From assembly GCF_015291745.1 (NCBI RefSeq), contig NZ_CP030059.1:4553501-4617500 (forward strand): a stretch of DNA of 64,000 nt. The letters run 5' to 3'. Positions 51,413 through 60,349 of the stretch are shown here, in pieces. The first letter of the stretch is position 1. Each line of letters opens with the position of its first letter. Under the pieces are notes generated by a model, which saw nothing but the letters and a program-made list of their open reading frames with translations, had not been told where the DNA came from and made no database searches. The position numbers and the translations under genes were made by a program. Origin of the DNA: Bradyrhizobium sp. CCBAU 53351. Lineage in GTDB: Bacteria; Pseudomonadota; Alphaproteobacteria; Rhizobiales; Xanthobacteraceae.

Positions 51413-52441
51413 TCAAGGGTGGCTCGATACCTCCTCGGCCGCCGGCCCGTAGTTCGGGAATTCGTCCGTAGCCTTCGTAGCTTTCGCCGCCCTGTCCGCT
51501 GAATACAGGCCGCGCTCCGGACTTGCCAGCCAGATCGCGCCGCCGACGAGTCCGATGATCACGCTGATGGCGCCCAGCAGGAGCGAAACCGACAGCGCTT
51601 GCTCGGAAGGAACACCCGCCAGACCGAGACAGGCAACCATCGCTCCCTCGCGAACGCCCCAGCCGCTGATCGAGATCGGGACCGCCGTCAACAGCACCAC
51701 CGGCGGAATCAGGATGCCGGCGTCCACCATCGAGAGCTGCGCTCCGACACCGTGCGCCAGGGCGTAGCAGGCCGCCGCGGTCACGAGATGGATCAGCAGC
51801 GCCGACCCGAACAGCAATACGCGGCGCTCGGATTGCAGGAGAAGAAACCTGACCAGCGTTCCGAACCGGACGAAGCTTGCGATCGCCGGATGCGCGATGA
51901 GGCGCATGGGCAGCCGGTCGAGCGTCAACAGAACCGCAGTGCCCGCGATGCCGGCCAGCGTCAGCCCGCCGATGGCCAGGATCGCGGCCTGATTGGACAC
52001 GCGTGACATGAGGAACGGCAATCCGGCGACCATCAGCACGATCAGCCCGATCAAGGCGGTGAAACGATCAGCCGCGACGCCCTTGACCGCGTCCGGCCAC
52101 TGCACGCCACGCTGGCGCAGCAGCCACATCCGCACAGCGTCCCCGCCGACCGACGACGGCAACACCTGATTGAACCAGAGGCTGATCATGAGAATGCGCC
52201 AGCCCGCGAACCAGTCCAGCGAGACGCCGAGCGCACGCATGATCAGCGCCCACCGGCCGTTGAGCACGAAGGTCTGGAAGAAGATCAGCGTCAGCGCGAG
52301 GACGAACAGGAGAGGATCGACCGAGACGAGATGGCTGCGCAACTGTTGCAGGTCGAGACCACGCACGATGTAGACCAGCACCGCGATCGACAGCAGCAGC
52401 TTTACCGAAAACAGGGCCGCCTGCTTGAACCGCGACTGCAT
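51413..52441 (-). CDS. Flippase-like membrane protein (lysylphosphatidylglycerol synthase TM-domain family)
   Basis: The 342-residue protein is a multispanning membrane protein. It has FFQTFVLNGRWALIMRALG, LWFNQVLPSSVGGDAVRMWLLRQRG and GWGVREGAMVACLG, all landmarks of the UPF0104 / lysylphosphatidylglycerol-synthase membrane-domain family. No synthase domain is fused. Such proteins are common in polysaccharide and lipid loci and may help move lipid-linked products, but the reaction is not known. The C-terminal tail is polar. It lies between the C-methyltransferase and the SIS isomerase. Confidence 0.85.
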   Translation of the reverse strand: MQSRFKQAALFSVKLLLSIAVLVYIVRGLDLQQLRSHLVSVDPLLFVLALTLIFFQTFVLNGRWALIMRALGVSLDWFAGWRILMISLWFNQVLPSSVGGDAVRMWLLRQRGVQWPDAVKGVAADRFTALIGLIVLMVAGLPFLMSRVSNQAAILAIGGLTLAGIAGTAVLLTLDRLPMRLIAHPAIASFVRFGTLVRFLLLQSERRVLLFGSALLIHLVTAAACYALAHGVGAQLSMVDAGILIPPVVLLTAVPISISGWGVREGAMVACLGLAGVPSEQALSVSLLLGAISVIIGLVGGAIWLASPERGLYSADRAAKATKATDEFPNYGPAAEEVSSHP

Positions 52442-52453
52442 CGGGTGCCCGCC

Positions 52454-53065
52454 TCAGGATGCCGGATATTCCGCACGACCGATGACGAGGTCGATCGCGG
52501 CCATCATCCAGAACTGGTGCGTCGTCTCGACAATGTTGTAGCTGCGGCTGTCGACGAAGAAATTGACGTCGCCGAGATTGCGCAGAGGATTGTCCGCATT
52601 CATCCCCGACAGCGTGATCACGTCGAGCTTCATGGTCCGCGCCTGCGCAACCGCATTGAGAATGTTCTTCGAGCGTCCCGACGAGCTGATCGCGACCAGG
52701 CAGTCGCCGGCACGCGCGTTCAATCGCACGGCGTGCGCGATCCAATCTTCGAAGCCGTAATCGTTGGCAAGGCACGACATCATGCTTGCGTCGCTGAAGC
52801 AGAGCGCGGGCACCGCAGCGTTCTTCGAAAGGTCGATCGCCAGATGCGAAGCGATTCCGGCGGAGCCGCCATTGCCGATGAAGATGACGCGGCCACCCTG
52901 CTCGCGCGTGCGCAACCAGACGGCGCGGGTGGCGGAGATCCCAGCAAAGACACCGTCGTCGATCGCCGTCGCGCGATGCAGGCGCCCCACATAATCGTCG
53001 AGGAAAGCCTTGTGATCGGGATCGACGGACTCGACAGGCATGGGCTGGCGGCTCGGCTGCAACAT
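52454..53065 (-). CDS. GmhA-like SIS-domain sugar isomerase
   Basis: I place the start at 53065, after an AGGA site four bases upstream, giving 203 residues; in-frame starts at 53155 and 53041 are possible. The SIS domain has VIFIGNGGSAGIASHLAIDLSKNAAVPALCFSD and LVAISSSGRSKNILNAVAQA. This is the pattern of phosphoheptose isomerases, which turn sedoheptulose 7-phosphate into D-glycero-D-manno-heptose 7-phosphate. Together with the HldE-like enzyme at 54303 and the transketolase it suggests a heptose pathway. The exact substrate is inferred. Confidence 0.85.
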   Translation of the reverse strand: MLQPSRQPMPVESVDPDHKAFLDDYVGRLHRATAIDDGVFAGISATRAVWLRTREQGGRVIFIGNGGSAGIASHLAIDLSKNAAVPALCFSDASMMSCLANDYGFEDWIAHAVRLNARAGDCLVAISSSGRSKNILNAVAQARTMKLDVITLSGMNADNPLRNLGDVNFFVDSRSYNIVETTHQFWMMAAIDLVIGRAEYPAS

Positions 53066-53094
53066 GACGTCCTGATACCGGCTATCACCAGGGA

Positions 53095-53119
53095 TTGCAA
53101 AGGCATAATGCTTGCAAAG
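53095..53119. promoter_or_regulatory. Direct repeat in the divergent carbohydrate promoter region
   Basis: TTGCAAAG occurs twice in the same orientation, at 53095-53102 and 53112-53119, a period of 17 bases, around GCATAATGC. It lies in the 141-base gap between the SIS isomerase and the operon starting at 53207. An operator is possible; I could not identify convincing -10 and -35 boxes. Confidence 0.35.
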
Positions 53120-53206
53120 TCGGCGAGCGGCTGATAGTCGGCTTTCGGGTTTCACACAACATTGGCCGGCCTGTTTCGCTGGGCATTCGCGTCACGGATG
53201 TTCCCC

Positions 53207-54217
53207 ATGAAATGCATTGTCACTGGCGGCGCAGGTTTCATCGGAAGTCACCTCGTCGATCGACTCATCGACGATGGCCATGAGGTCGTCGCGCTCGACA
53301 ATTTCGTCATCGGCCGCCCCGAAAATCTGGCCTCGCGCGCCAAATCGAGCCAGCTGAAGGTGGTGCGGGCTGACGTCACCGACCTCGAATCGATCAAGCC
53401 GTACTTTCACGGTATCGACTGGGTCTTTCACCTCGCGGCGCTGGCCGATATCGTTCCCTCGATTGAGTCGCCGCTCCCGTATCATCGCGCCAATGTCGAC
53501 GGCACCGTCAACGTCCTCGAGGCGGCAAGGCACGCGGGCGTCAAGCGTTTCGTCTACGCCGCCTCATCGTCCTGCTACGGCATTCCCGACGTCTACCCGA
53601 CGCCGGAGAGCGCCGAGATCCGGCCGATGTACCCTTATGCACTGACCAAGAATCTCGGCGAGCAGTGCGTCATGCATTGGTGCCAGGTCTACAAGCTGCC
53701 CGCGGTCGCGCTGCGCCTGTTCAACGTGTACGGGCCGCGCCATCGCACCACCGGCACCTATGGTGCCGTGTTCGGCGTGTTCATGGCGCAGAAGCTTGCC
53801 GGCAAGCCCTTCACGGTGGTCGGCGACGGCGAGCAGACGCGCGACTTCACCTTCGTCAGCGACGTCGCGGATGCCTTCGTGACCGCCGCGCGCTCCGATA
53901 TCTCGCAGGAGATATTCAACGTCGGCTCGGACAACACCTACAGCGTCAACCGCCTGGTCGAGCTTCTCGGCGGCGACAAGGTCCACATCCCCAAACGTCC
54001 GGGCGAGCCCGATTGCACCTACGCCGACATCACCAAGATCAAGCGTGTCCTGAACTGGGCGCCCAAGGTGAAATTCGAGGACGGCGTCGCGACCATGCTG
54101 AAATCGATGGATCAGTACAAGGACGCGCCGCTGTGGACGGTCGACAAGATCGCCGACGCCACCAAGGACTGGTTCAAATATCTCGGTGACGACAAGGGCT
54201 CACCGAAGGCAAGCTAG
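53207..54217 (+). CDS. NAD-dependent sugar-nucleotide epimerase/dehydratase
   Basis: The start at 53207 gives MKCIVTGGAGFIGSHLVDRL and 336 residues; earlier in-frame codons add no conserved sequence. It is an extended SDR with the NAD motif TGGAGFIGS (6-14), the Ser region YAASSSCYG and the catalytic pair in YPYALTKNLGE (YxxxK). HRTTGTYGAVFGVFMAQKLAGKPFTVVGDGEQTRDF is typical of UDP-glucose 4-epimerase or UDP-glucuronate-epimerase relatives. It is the first gene of the plus-strand carbohydrate operon. Confidence 0.88.
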   Translation: MKCIVTGGAGFIGSHLVDRLIDDGHEVVALDNFVIGRPENLASRAKSSQLKVVRADVTDLESIKPYFHGIDWVFHLAALADIVPSIESPLPYHRANVDGTVNVLEAARHAGVKRFVYAASSSCYGIPDVYPTPESAEIRPMYPYALTKNLGEQCVMHWCQVYKLPAVALRLFNVYGPRHRTTGTYGAVFGVFMAQKLAGKPFTVVGDGEQTRDFTFVSDVADAFVTAARSDISQEIFNVGSDNTYSVNRLVELLGGDKVHIPKRPGEPDCTYADITKIKRVLNWAPKVKFEDGVATMLKSMDQYKDAPLWTVDKIADATKDWFKYLGDDKGSPKAS

Positions 54218-54302
54218 TGAACAGGTTCGCGGGATATCCTTGCCGCGATTCGATCATTTCCGGGCGGCCATTCGAGACCTACCGGCGCTTTGGGTGATTC
54301 AC

Positions 54303-55868
54303 ATGGCTAATGCACGCACAGACAGGCCGGCCGTCCATCCGGCACCGCACGACAAGATCAAGACGGTCGAGCAGCTTGGCGAGGTGGCCCGCGCCGCGCA
54401 GGCCAAGGGCCTGACCGTCGCGCTCTGCCACGGCGTGTTCGATCTGGTGCATCTCGGCCACGTCCGGCACATCCTGGCGGCGCGCAACGAGGCCGACGTG
54501 GTCATCGTGACCATCACTGCCGACCGATTCGTCAACAAGGGCCCGGGACGGCCGATCTTTCCGGAGAACATGCGCGCCGAGATGCTGGCCGCGCTCGGCA
54601 CGGTCGACTGGGTCGGCATCAACCAGACCTCCAGCGCCGAGCCGGTCCTCGATACCGTGCGCCCCGACATCTATGTGAAGGGTTCGGACTACGAGAACCC
54701 CGAGGATGACGTCACCGGCAAGATCGCGGTCGAGCGCGAGGCCGTCGAGCGTCACGGCGGGCGAATCGTCTTCACGCGCGACGTGACCTTCAGCTCGTCG
54801 TCGCTGCTGAACCGCTACTTCGACATCTACGATCCGCCGCTGCGCGACTACCTGCAGAAGGTTCGCGAAGGCGGCGGCGCCGAGCGGCTGCTGAAGCTGA
54901 TAGACAAGATCCAGGACATGCATGTCGTGCTGGTCGGCGATACCATCATCGACGAATACCAGTACGTCACGGCGCTCGGGAAGGCGTCGAAGGAGAACAT
55001 CGTCGCCACCCTGTTCAAGAATGGCGAGCAGTTTGCCGGCGGCGTCATCGCCGCGGCCAACCACGTCGCGAGCTTCTGCAAGTCGGTCGAGATCGTCACG
55101 ACGCTGGGCGGCAACGACTACCCCGAAGAGTTCATTCGCGCGCATGTCCGCCCGAATGTCACGGTGACGCCGATCCGCATTCAGGGCCGCCCGACGACCC
55201 GCAAATTGCGCTACGTCGAGATGGGCTATCTCCACAAGCTCTTCGAAGTCTACACCATGGACGACACGCCGCTCGACGAGACCACGCGCAAGGAGATCGA
55301 CCGCGTCACCGCCGAGCGCGTGCGCGGCGCGGACGTGGTCATCGTCACCGATTTCGGCCACGGCATGATCGCATCCAGCACGATCGGGGCGTTGATCGCG
55401 AACTCCAAGTTCCTGGCGGTCAACGCCCAGAGCAACAGCGGCAACCACGGCTACAATCTGATCACGAAGTATCCGCGGGCCGACTACATCTGCATCGACG
55501 CGCCGGAAGCGCGGCTGGCCGCCACCGACAAGTTCAACGACATCGCGTCGGTGATCGAGGACGGCCTGCACCGCGAGATCGATTGCGACAACATGATCAT
55601 CACGCACGGCTCCTTCGGCTGCTACCCCTTCTCGTCGAAGACCGGCGTCGCGCGCGTGCCCGCTTTCACCAAGACCGTCGTCGACACGGTCGGCGCCGGC
55701 GATGCCTTCCTGACGATTACGGCGCCGCTGGTGGCGGCCGGCGGCAACATCGAGGACGTCGCCTTCATCGGCAATGCGGCGGGCGCGATCAAGGTCGGTA
55801 TCGTCGGCCATCGCAGCTCGGTCGAAAAGGCACCGCTGGTCAAGTTCGTCACCGCGTTGTTGAAGTAG
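54303..55868 (+). CDS. HldE-like bifunctional enzyme with reversed domains (nucleotidyltransferase then PfkB kinase)
   Basis: The start at 54303 gives 521 residues. Residues about 36-170 are a cytidylyltransferase-fold domain with the HxGH motif (CHGVFDLVHLGHVRHI, HLGH at 50-53) and KGSDY at 126-130. Residues about 205-520 are a PfkB-type sugar kinase with GGNDYPEEFI and the catalytic DTVGAGDAF (461-469). In HldE the kinase comes first and the ADP-heptose synthase second; here the order is swapped. The likely reactions are phosphorylation and nucleotide activation of a heptose phosphate or related sugar. It follows the epimerase after 85 bases. Confidence 0.88.
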   Translation: MANARTDRPAVHPAPHDKIKTVEQLGEVARAAQAKGLTVALCHGVFDLVHLGHVRHILAARNEADVVIVTITADRFVNKGPGRPIFPENMRAEMLAALGTVDWVGINQTSSAEPVLDTVRPDIYVKGSDYENPEDDVTGKIAVEREAVERHGGRIVFTRDVTFSSSSLLNRYFDIYDPPLRDYLQKVREGGGAERLLKLIDKIQDMHVVLVGDTIIDEYQYVTALGKASKENIVATLFKNGEQFAGGVIAAANHVASFCKSVEIVTTLGGNDYPEEFIRAHVRPNVTVTPIRIQGRPTTRKLRYVEMGYLHKLFEVYTMDDTPLDETTRKEIDRVTAERVRGADVVIVTDFGHGMIASSTIGALIANSKFLAVNAQSNSGNHGYNLITKYPRADYICIDAPEARLAATDKFNDIASVIEDGLHREIDCDNMIITHGSFGCYPFSSKTGVARVPAFTKTVVDTVGAGDAFLTITAPLVAAGGNIEDVAFIGNAAGAIKVGIVGHRSSVEKAPLVKFVTALLK

Positions 55869-55895
55869 CGCGAACGGAAAATCTGGAGAACGACA

Positions 55896-56897
55896 GTGAT
55901 TGATCAGAAATGGAACGTGATGGTCACCGGTGGCGCCGGCTATGTCGGCAGCGTGCTGGTTCCCCAGTTGCTGGCGGCCGGCCACAAGGTCACCGTGCTC
56001 GACCTGTTCATGTACGGCGACGACGTCTTCAGTGGCGTTCGCGACAATCCTAACCTTCGCCTGATCAAGGGCGACATCCGCGACGAGGCCGCGATCAACG
56101 AGGCCCTGCGCGGCAACAATGCGGTGATCCACCTCGCCTGCATCTCCAACGACCCCTCGTTCGAGCTGGATCCGGCGCTCGGCAAGTCCATCAACTACGA
56201 CTGCTTCCGGCCCATGGTGCGCGCCGCGAAGAAGGCCGGCATCAAGCGCTTCATCTACGCCTCCTCGTCGAGCGTCTACGGCATCAAGGACGAAGCCGAG
56301 GTGACCGAGGAACTGTCCTGCGAGCCGCTCACGGACTACTCCAAGTTCAAGGCGATGTGCGAGACCGACCTCGCCGAAGAGGCGGCGTCCGGTTTCGTCA
56401 CCTGCACGGTTCGTCCCGCCACCGTCTGCGGCTACGCTCCGCGGCAGCGGCTCGACGTCGTCGTCAACATCCTGACCAACCTCGCGGTCAACACCGGCCG
56501 CATCCGCGTGTTCGGCGGAACGCAGAAGCGGCCCAATCTGCACATCCAGGACATGTCCGCGGCCTATCTGTTCCTGCTGCAGCAGGATGACGCGAAGATC
56601 GACGGCAAGACCTACAACATCGGCTACGAGAACCACTCGCTGATGAAGATCGCCGACATCGTCAAATCGGTGGTCGGAGACAACGTCGAGGTAGCCGTCG
56701 AGCCGACCGACGACCTGCGCTCCTACCACGTCTCCTCGGAGAAGATCCGCCGCGAGCTCGGATTTGCGCCGACCCACACGATCGAGCAGGCCGTGTCCGG
56801 CCTGGTGGACGCCTTCAGGGGCGGCCGCCTGCCGAACTCGCTGAACGATCCCCGGTATTTCAACATCAAGATGATGCAGAACATCAGCCTGAAGTGA
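55896..56897 (+). CDS. NAD-dependent epimerase/dehydratase
   Basis: The GTG start at 55896 is supported by GGAG about 8 bases upstream. The 333-residue extended SDR has TGGAGYVGSVLVPQLLAAGHKVTVLDLFMYGDDVF, the Ser region YASSSSVYGIKDEAEVTEE and the catalytic YSKFK (YxxxK). It is more divergent from the first epimerase than a recent duplicate would be. HldD-like heptose epimerisation or 4-epimerisation of another NDP-sugar is plausible. The stop overlaps the next gene by four bases. Confidence 0.88.
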   Translation: MIDQKWNVMVTGGAGYVGSVLVPQLLAAGHKVTVLDLFMYGDDVFSGVRDNPNLRLIKGDIRDEAAINEALRGNNAVIHLACISNDPSFELDPALGKSINYDCFRPMVRAAKKAGIKRFIYASSSSVYGIKDEAEVTEELSCEPLTDYSKFKAMCETDLAEEAASGFVTCTVRPATVCGYAPRQRLDVVVNILTNLAVNTGRIRVFGGTQKRPNLHIQDMSAAYLFLLQQDDAKIDGKTYNIGYENHSLMKIADIVKSVVGDNVEVAVEPTDDLRSYHVSSEKIRRELGFAPTHTIEQAVSGLVDAFRGGRLPNSLNDPRYFNIKMMQNISLK

Positions 56898-57514
56898 GCG
56901 GCGTGCGGATCGGCATCGATTTCGACAACACGATCATCTGCTACGACAAGGTCTTTGCCGCCGTCGCACGGCAGCGTGGGCTGGTGCCGGAGGGCTGGGT
57001 CGGCCTGAAGACCGAGGTGCGGGATCACTTGCGGTCCCGCGCCGGCGGCGAGCTGGCCTGGCAAGGGCTGCAGGGCTTCGTTTACGGCAAAGGCATCGGC
57101 GGCGCCACGATCTATCCGGGCGTGCGCGAATTCCTCGCGAGCTGCCGCAAGGCCGGTGCGCGTGTCTACATCGTCAGCCACAAGACGCAGTTCGGCCATC
57201 AGGACCCCGACCGCGTCGATTTGCGCGAGGCCGCGCGGGACTGGCTGAAGAGCGCGGGCGTCATCGACGCCGCCGATGCGCCGCTGGCGGCGGGCGATGT
57301 CTATTTCGAGGACACGCTGGCGGCCAAGGTCGAGCGGCTCGCGAGCCTGAAGCTCGACATCTTCATCGACGATCTCGTCGACGTGTTCGAGCAGCCGCAT
57401 TTTCCCAAGGCGACGCGAGCGATCCTGTTCACGCAGTCGCAGCCGCCTCATCCCGGTCATTGCGAGCCGATCGCGAGCTGGGCGGAGATAAGCCGCGGAG
57501 TGTTCGCGCAATGA
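56894..57514 (+). CDS. HAD-superfamily phosphatase-like protein
   Basis: The GTG start at 56894 overlaps the preceding stop. The 206-residue protein has HAD motif I at IGIDFDNTII (Asp9, Asp11, Thr13), YIVSHKTQFG as motif II (Ser), and the late FIDDLVDVFE acidic motif. It is not the classical GmhB subgroup by sequence, but a phosphatase in the same pathway position, removing a phosphate from a sugar bisphosphate, would fit. The next gene overlaps it by four bases. Confidence 0.85.
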   Translation: MSGVRIGIDFDNTIICYDKVFAAVARQRGLVPEGWVGLKTEVRDHLRSRAGGELAWQGLQGFVYGKGIGGATIYPGVREFLASCRKAGARVYIVSHKTQFGHQDPDRVDLREAARDWLKSAGVIDAADAPLAAGDVYFEDTLAAKVERLASLKLDIFIDDLVDVFEQPHFPKATRAILFTQSQPPHPGHCEPIASWAEISRGVFAQ

Positions 57515-58548
57515 GCGGGCCGGAGCTGAGCGCGCAGGATGCAATTTCGATCGGCAACCGCCTGGCCGGGGCGCAGGTCGTCGCCGCCCAACCGGCGCGG
57601 TCCGGCGGCAACAACCGGGTGTTCCGGCTGGAGATGGCGAAGGCACCGCCCCTCGCCCTCAAGCATTATCCGTCCGACGGGCGTGATCGCCTCGGACAGG
57701 AATACGACGCGCTCACATTTCTCTCGCGACACGGCATGACCACGACGCCGCGGCCGATCGCAAAGGACACAGATGCGTTCTGTGCGCTGTATCAATGGTT
57801 CGACGGAGACGCGGCGGTGCTGCGTCCCCAGGAGAACGATGCCGACCAGCTGGCCGATTTCCTGATCGAGTTGCAGAAGCTGCGCGACGCCGAGGGTGCT
57901 CGGGCTCTGCGCAACGCCTCGGCCAGCATCTTTTCGCCCGAGGAAGCCATCGCCCAGTACGAGCAGCGCCTCGACGGGCTGAGGCGGGCCTCGGACGATC
58001 ATCCGGAGCTGCGCGCGTTCATCGACGGCAGCCTGGTTCCCAGCACGACCACCGCCATTCGACGGCTTCGCCAGCGCTATGCGGAACTGGGCCGGGATCC
58101 CGCAGCGGAGCTTGCGCCTGCGCATCGCGCGCTCAGCCCGTCCGACTTCGGGCTGCACAACGCCCTGCGCGGCGACGACGGCCGCCTGCGCTTCATCGAC
58201 TTCGAATATTTCGGCTGGGACGATCCCGTCAAACTCCTGTCCGACACCGCGATCCACCCGGGCAGCGATCTGCCGGCGGCAAATGCGAATCGCCTGATCG
58301 AACGCCTCACGCAAGCCTTCTCGGCTAGGGATGACGCGTTTGCGGTCCGCCGTGACGTGCTGTATCCTCTGTTCGGGGCGATTTGGTGCCTGATTGTCCT
58401 GAATGCCTATTTGCCCGAAAGCCGCTCCCGGCGCGCCTTGGTTGCGCAAGGTGGCGATCTGACGGTCCGCCTTGCCGGTCAGCTCGACAAAGCCCGCCGG
58501 CTTCATCAGACGATTTGCCAACGTGATCCAGATCTCACCCCACGCTGA
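57511..58548 (+). CDS. Aminoglycoside-phosphotransferase-fold kinase, probable sugar kinase
   Basis: The start at 57511 overlaps the HAD stop (ATGA). The 345-residue protein has RSGGNNRVFRLE as a nucleotide loop, APAHRALSPSDFGLHNAL with Asp212 and Asn217 as catalytic loop residues, and IDFEYFGWDDP with metal-binding Asp230. The usual HxD histidine is replaced by Pro210, while Asp and Asn keep their spacing. Members of this fold phosphorylate sugars, choline or aminoglycosides. In this locus an anomeric sugar kinase is the best guess; antibiotic resistance is unlikely. Confidence 0.82.
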   Translation: MSGPELSAQDAISIGNRLAGAQVVAAQPARSGGNNRVFRLEMAKAPPLALKHYPSDGRDRLGQEYDALTFLSRHGMTTTPRPIAKDTDAFCALYQWFDGDAAVLRPQENDADQLADFLIELQKLRDAEGARALRNASASIFSPEEAIAQYEQRLDGLRRASDDHPELRAFIDGSLVPSTTTAIRRLRQRYAELGRDPAAELAPAHRALSPSDFGLHNALRGDDGRLRFIDFEYFGWDDPVKLLSDTAIHPGSDLPAANANRLIERLTQAFSARDDAFAVRRDVLYPLFGAIWCLIVLNAYLPESRSRRALVAQGGDLTVRLAGQLDKARRLHQTICQRDPDLTPR

Positions 58549-59371
58549 AGCTGCCCTCACCTGCACGCTGGACGAGCGCAGCCTCTATCTGCGCCGCCTG
58601 GTCCTCGGTTCTGTACGTTTAGCCGGACGCGGCCATGTCGGTCCGGCCCTTTCGCTGATCGAAATGGTCCGCGTGCTCTACGACGACGTGCTGCGGATCG
58701 ACCCGACGAACCCACGCGACCCCGATCGCGACCGCGCGATCCTCAGCAAGGGGCACGGTTGCCTCGCGCTCTACGCGCTGCTCGCCGATCGCGGTTTCTT
58801 CCCGCTGTCGGAGCTGGACGGCTTCTGCGGCCCCGACAGTATTTTGGGCGGACATCCCGAATACGGCATGGTGCCGGGCGTCGAGGCATCGACCGGCGCG
58901 CTCGGCCACGGCCTGTCGATCGGCGTCGGCCTTGCGCTCGCCGCCCGAATGCGCGAGCGCAGCTACCGGACCTTCGTCCTGCTCGGCGACGGCGAGATCA
59001 ACGAGGGATCGGTGTGGGAAGCCGCCATGGGCGCGGCCAAGCACGGGCTCGATAATCTGGTCGCTATGATCGACTACAACAAGCTCCAGAGCTACGGGCC
59101 CACCGACTATGTGCTGCCGCTGGAGCCGCTCGCCGACAAGTGGCGCAGCTTTGGCTTTGCCGCGCAGGAGGTCAACGGCCACGACGTCGGCGCCTTGCGC
59201 ACGGTCCTGAAGCAGGTCCCGGCCGTTCCAGGCAAGCCCACCGCGATCATCTGCCATACCGTCAAGGGCAAGGGTCTGCCGGCCGCGGAATCCAACGCCG
59301 ACTGGCATCACAAGAACAAGCTGACCGACAGCGAGCTCGACGCCATTCGCGTCGCCGTCGGCGATTTTTGA
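58523..59371 (+). CDS. Transketolase, N-terminal subunit
   Basis: I favour a GTG start at 58523, 26 bases inside the preceding gene; a TTG at 58472 is also in frame. The 282-residue protein is the thiamine diphosphate-binding half of transketolase. It has KGHGCLALYALLADRG (77-92), GVEASTGALGHGLSIGVG and the ThDP motif GDGEINEGSVWEAAMGAA (155-172, closed by DYNKLQ). It needs the C-terminal subunit encoded next. Transketolases move two-carbon ketol units, for example making sedoheptulose 7-phosphate. Confidence 0.88.
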   Translation: MIQISPHAEAALTCTLDERSLYLRRLVLGSVRLAGRGHVGPALSLIEMVRVLYDDVLRIDPTNPRDPDRDRAILSKGHGCLALYALLADRGFFPLSELDGFCGPDSILGGHPEYGMVPGVEASTGALGHGLSIGVGLALAARMRERSYRTFVLLGDGEINEGSVWEAAMGAAKHGLDNLVAMIDYNKLQSYGPTDYVLPLEPLADKWRSFGFAAQEVNGHDVGALRTVLKQVPAVPGKPTAIICHTVKGKGLPAAESNADWHHKNKLTDSELDAIRVAVGDF

Positions 59372-59381
59372 TCGGCTCCCC

Positions 59382-60341
59382 ATGCGCAACACCGCGATGA
59401 ACATGGTCCACAAGCTCGCTGCGCAAGACGAGCGGGTGCTCTACATCGGCTCCGATCCCGGCGCCGGCACGCTGCGCGCGATGAGCAAGGAGTTTCCCAA
59501 GCGCCATCTGATCGAGGGCATTTCGGAAGCGCACATCATCGGCATGTCGGCCGGTCTCGCGATGGAAGGTTTTGTTCCTTACGTGAACACCATCGCGACC
59601 TTCCTGACCCGGCGCTGCTATGAACAGGTGGCCGTGGATCTGTGCCTGCACAATCTGCCGGTGCGGCTGATCGCCAATGGCGGCGGCCTCGTCTACGCGC
59701 CGCTCGGCCCCACCCATCAGGCGATCGAGGACATCGCCATCATGCGGGCGCTGCCGAACATGACGGTGATCTGCCCGTGCGACGCCGACGAGGCCGCGCG
59801 CATGATGGGGCAGACACTGGACTGGAAGGGCCCGATCTACATCCGGCTGGGTAAAGGCGGCGACGCCATCGTCTCGAAGGCCGAGCACGGCTTCGACATC
59901 GGCAAGGCCATCCTGATGCGGCCGCCCGGCGACGTCGTGATGGTCACCACGGGCATCATGCTCCAGCGTGCCCTCGCTGCGGCCGACCTGCTGGCCGCGC
60001 AAGGCATTCGCGCCGGCATCCTGCACATGCATACGGTCAAGCCGCTCGATACCGAAGCGCTGCTGCAGGCGGTGCGCGCGACGCGCCTGCTGGTGACGCT
60101 CGAGGAGCACGTCCCCTCCGGCGGCCTCGGCAGCGCAGTCGCCGAGACGTTGATCGACAAGCTCGGTTCGGGCCTGCCTGCGATGCTGCGGCTGTCGTTG
60201 CCGGACCGCTTCATGCACAATTACGGCTCGCAGGATTCGCTGCTGAAGAAGCATGGACTCTCCGCTAACGCCATCGCGACCTCGATCGAGCGCACGCTTA
60301 CCGCCTCGCACCCCTCCTCTCCTCAACTCCATTCCACCTGA
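59382..60341 (+). CDS. Transketolase, C-terminal subunit
   Basis: The 319-residue protein is the Pyr/C-terminal half of transketolase. It has the activating Glu49 in EGISEAHIIGMSAGLAMEGFVPYVNTIATFL, IANGGGLVYAPLGPTHQAIEDIAIMRALPNMTV, and the C-terminal domain LHMHTVKPLDTEALLQAVRATRLLVTLEEHVPSGGLGSAVAE. It starts 10 bases after the N-terminal subunit. The subunits together form one enzyme, a split form that is common in sugar and natural-product loci. Confidence 0.9.
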   Translation: MRNTAMNMVHKLAAQDERVLYIGSDPGAGTLRAMSKEFPKRHLIEGISEAHIIGMSAGLAMEGFVPYVNTIATFLTRRCYEQVAVDLCLHNLPVRLIANGGGLVYAPLGPTHQAIEDIAIMRALPNMTVICPCDADEAARMMGQTLDWKGPIYIRLGKGGDAIVSKAEHGFDIGKAILMRPPGDVVMVTTGIMLQRALAAADLLAAQGIRAGILHMHTVKPLDTEALLQAVRATRLLVTLEEHVPSGGLGSAVAETLIDKLGSGLPAMLRLSLPDRFMHNYGSQDSLLKKHGLSANAIATSIERTLTASHPSSPQLHST

Positions 60342-60349
60342 CGGGTCAC

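Noticed and set aside
57511..58548. Antibiotic resistance by the aminoglycoside-phosphotransferase-fold kinase
   Set aside because: The gene is translationally coupled within a sugar operon and its catalytic loop differs from known resistance enzymes, so a sugar kinase is the simpler reading.
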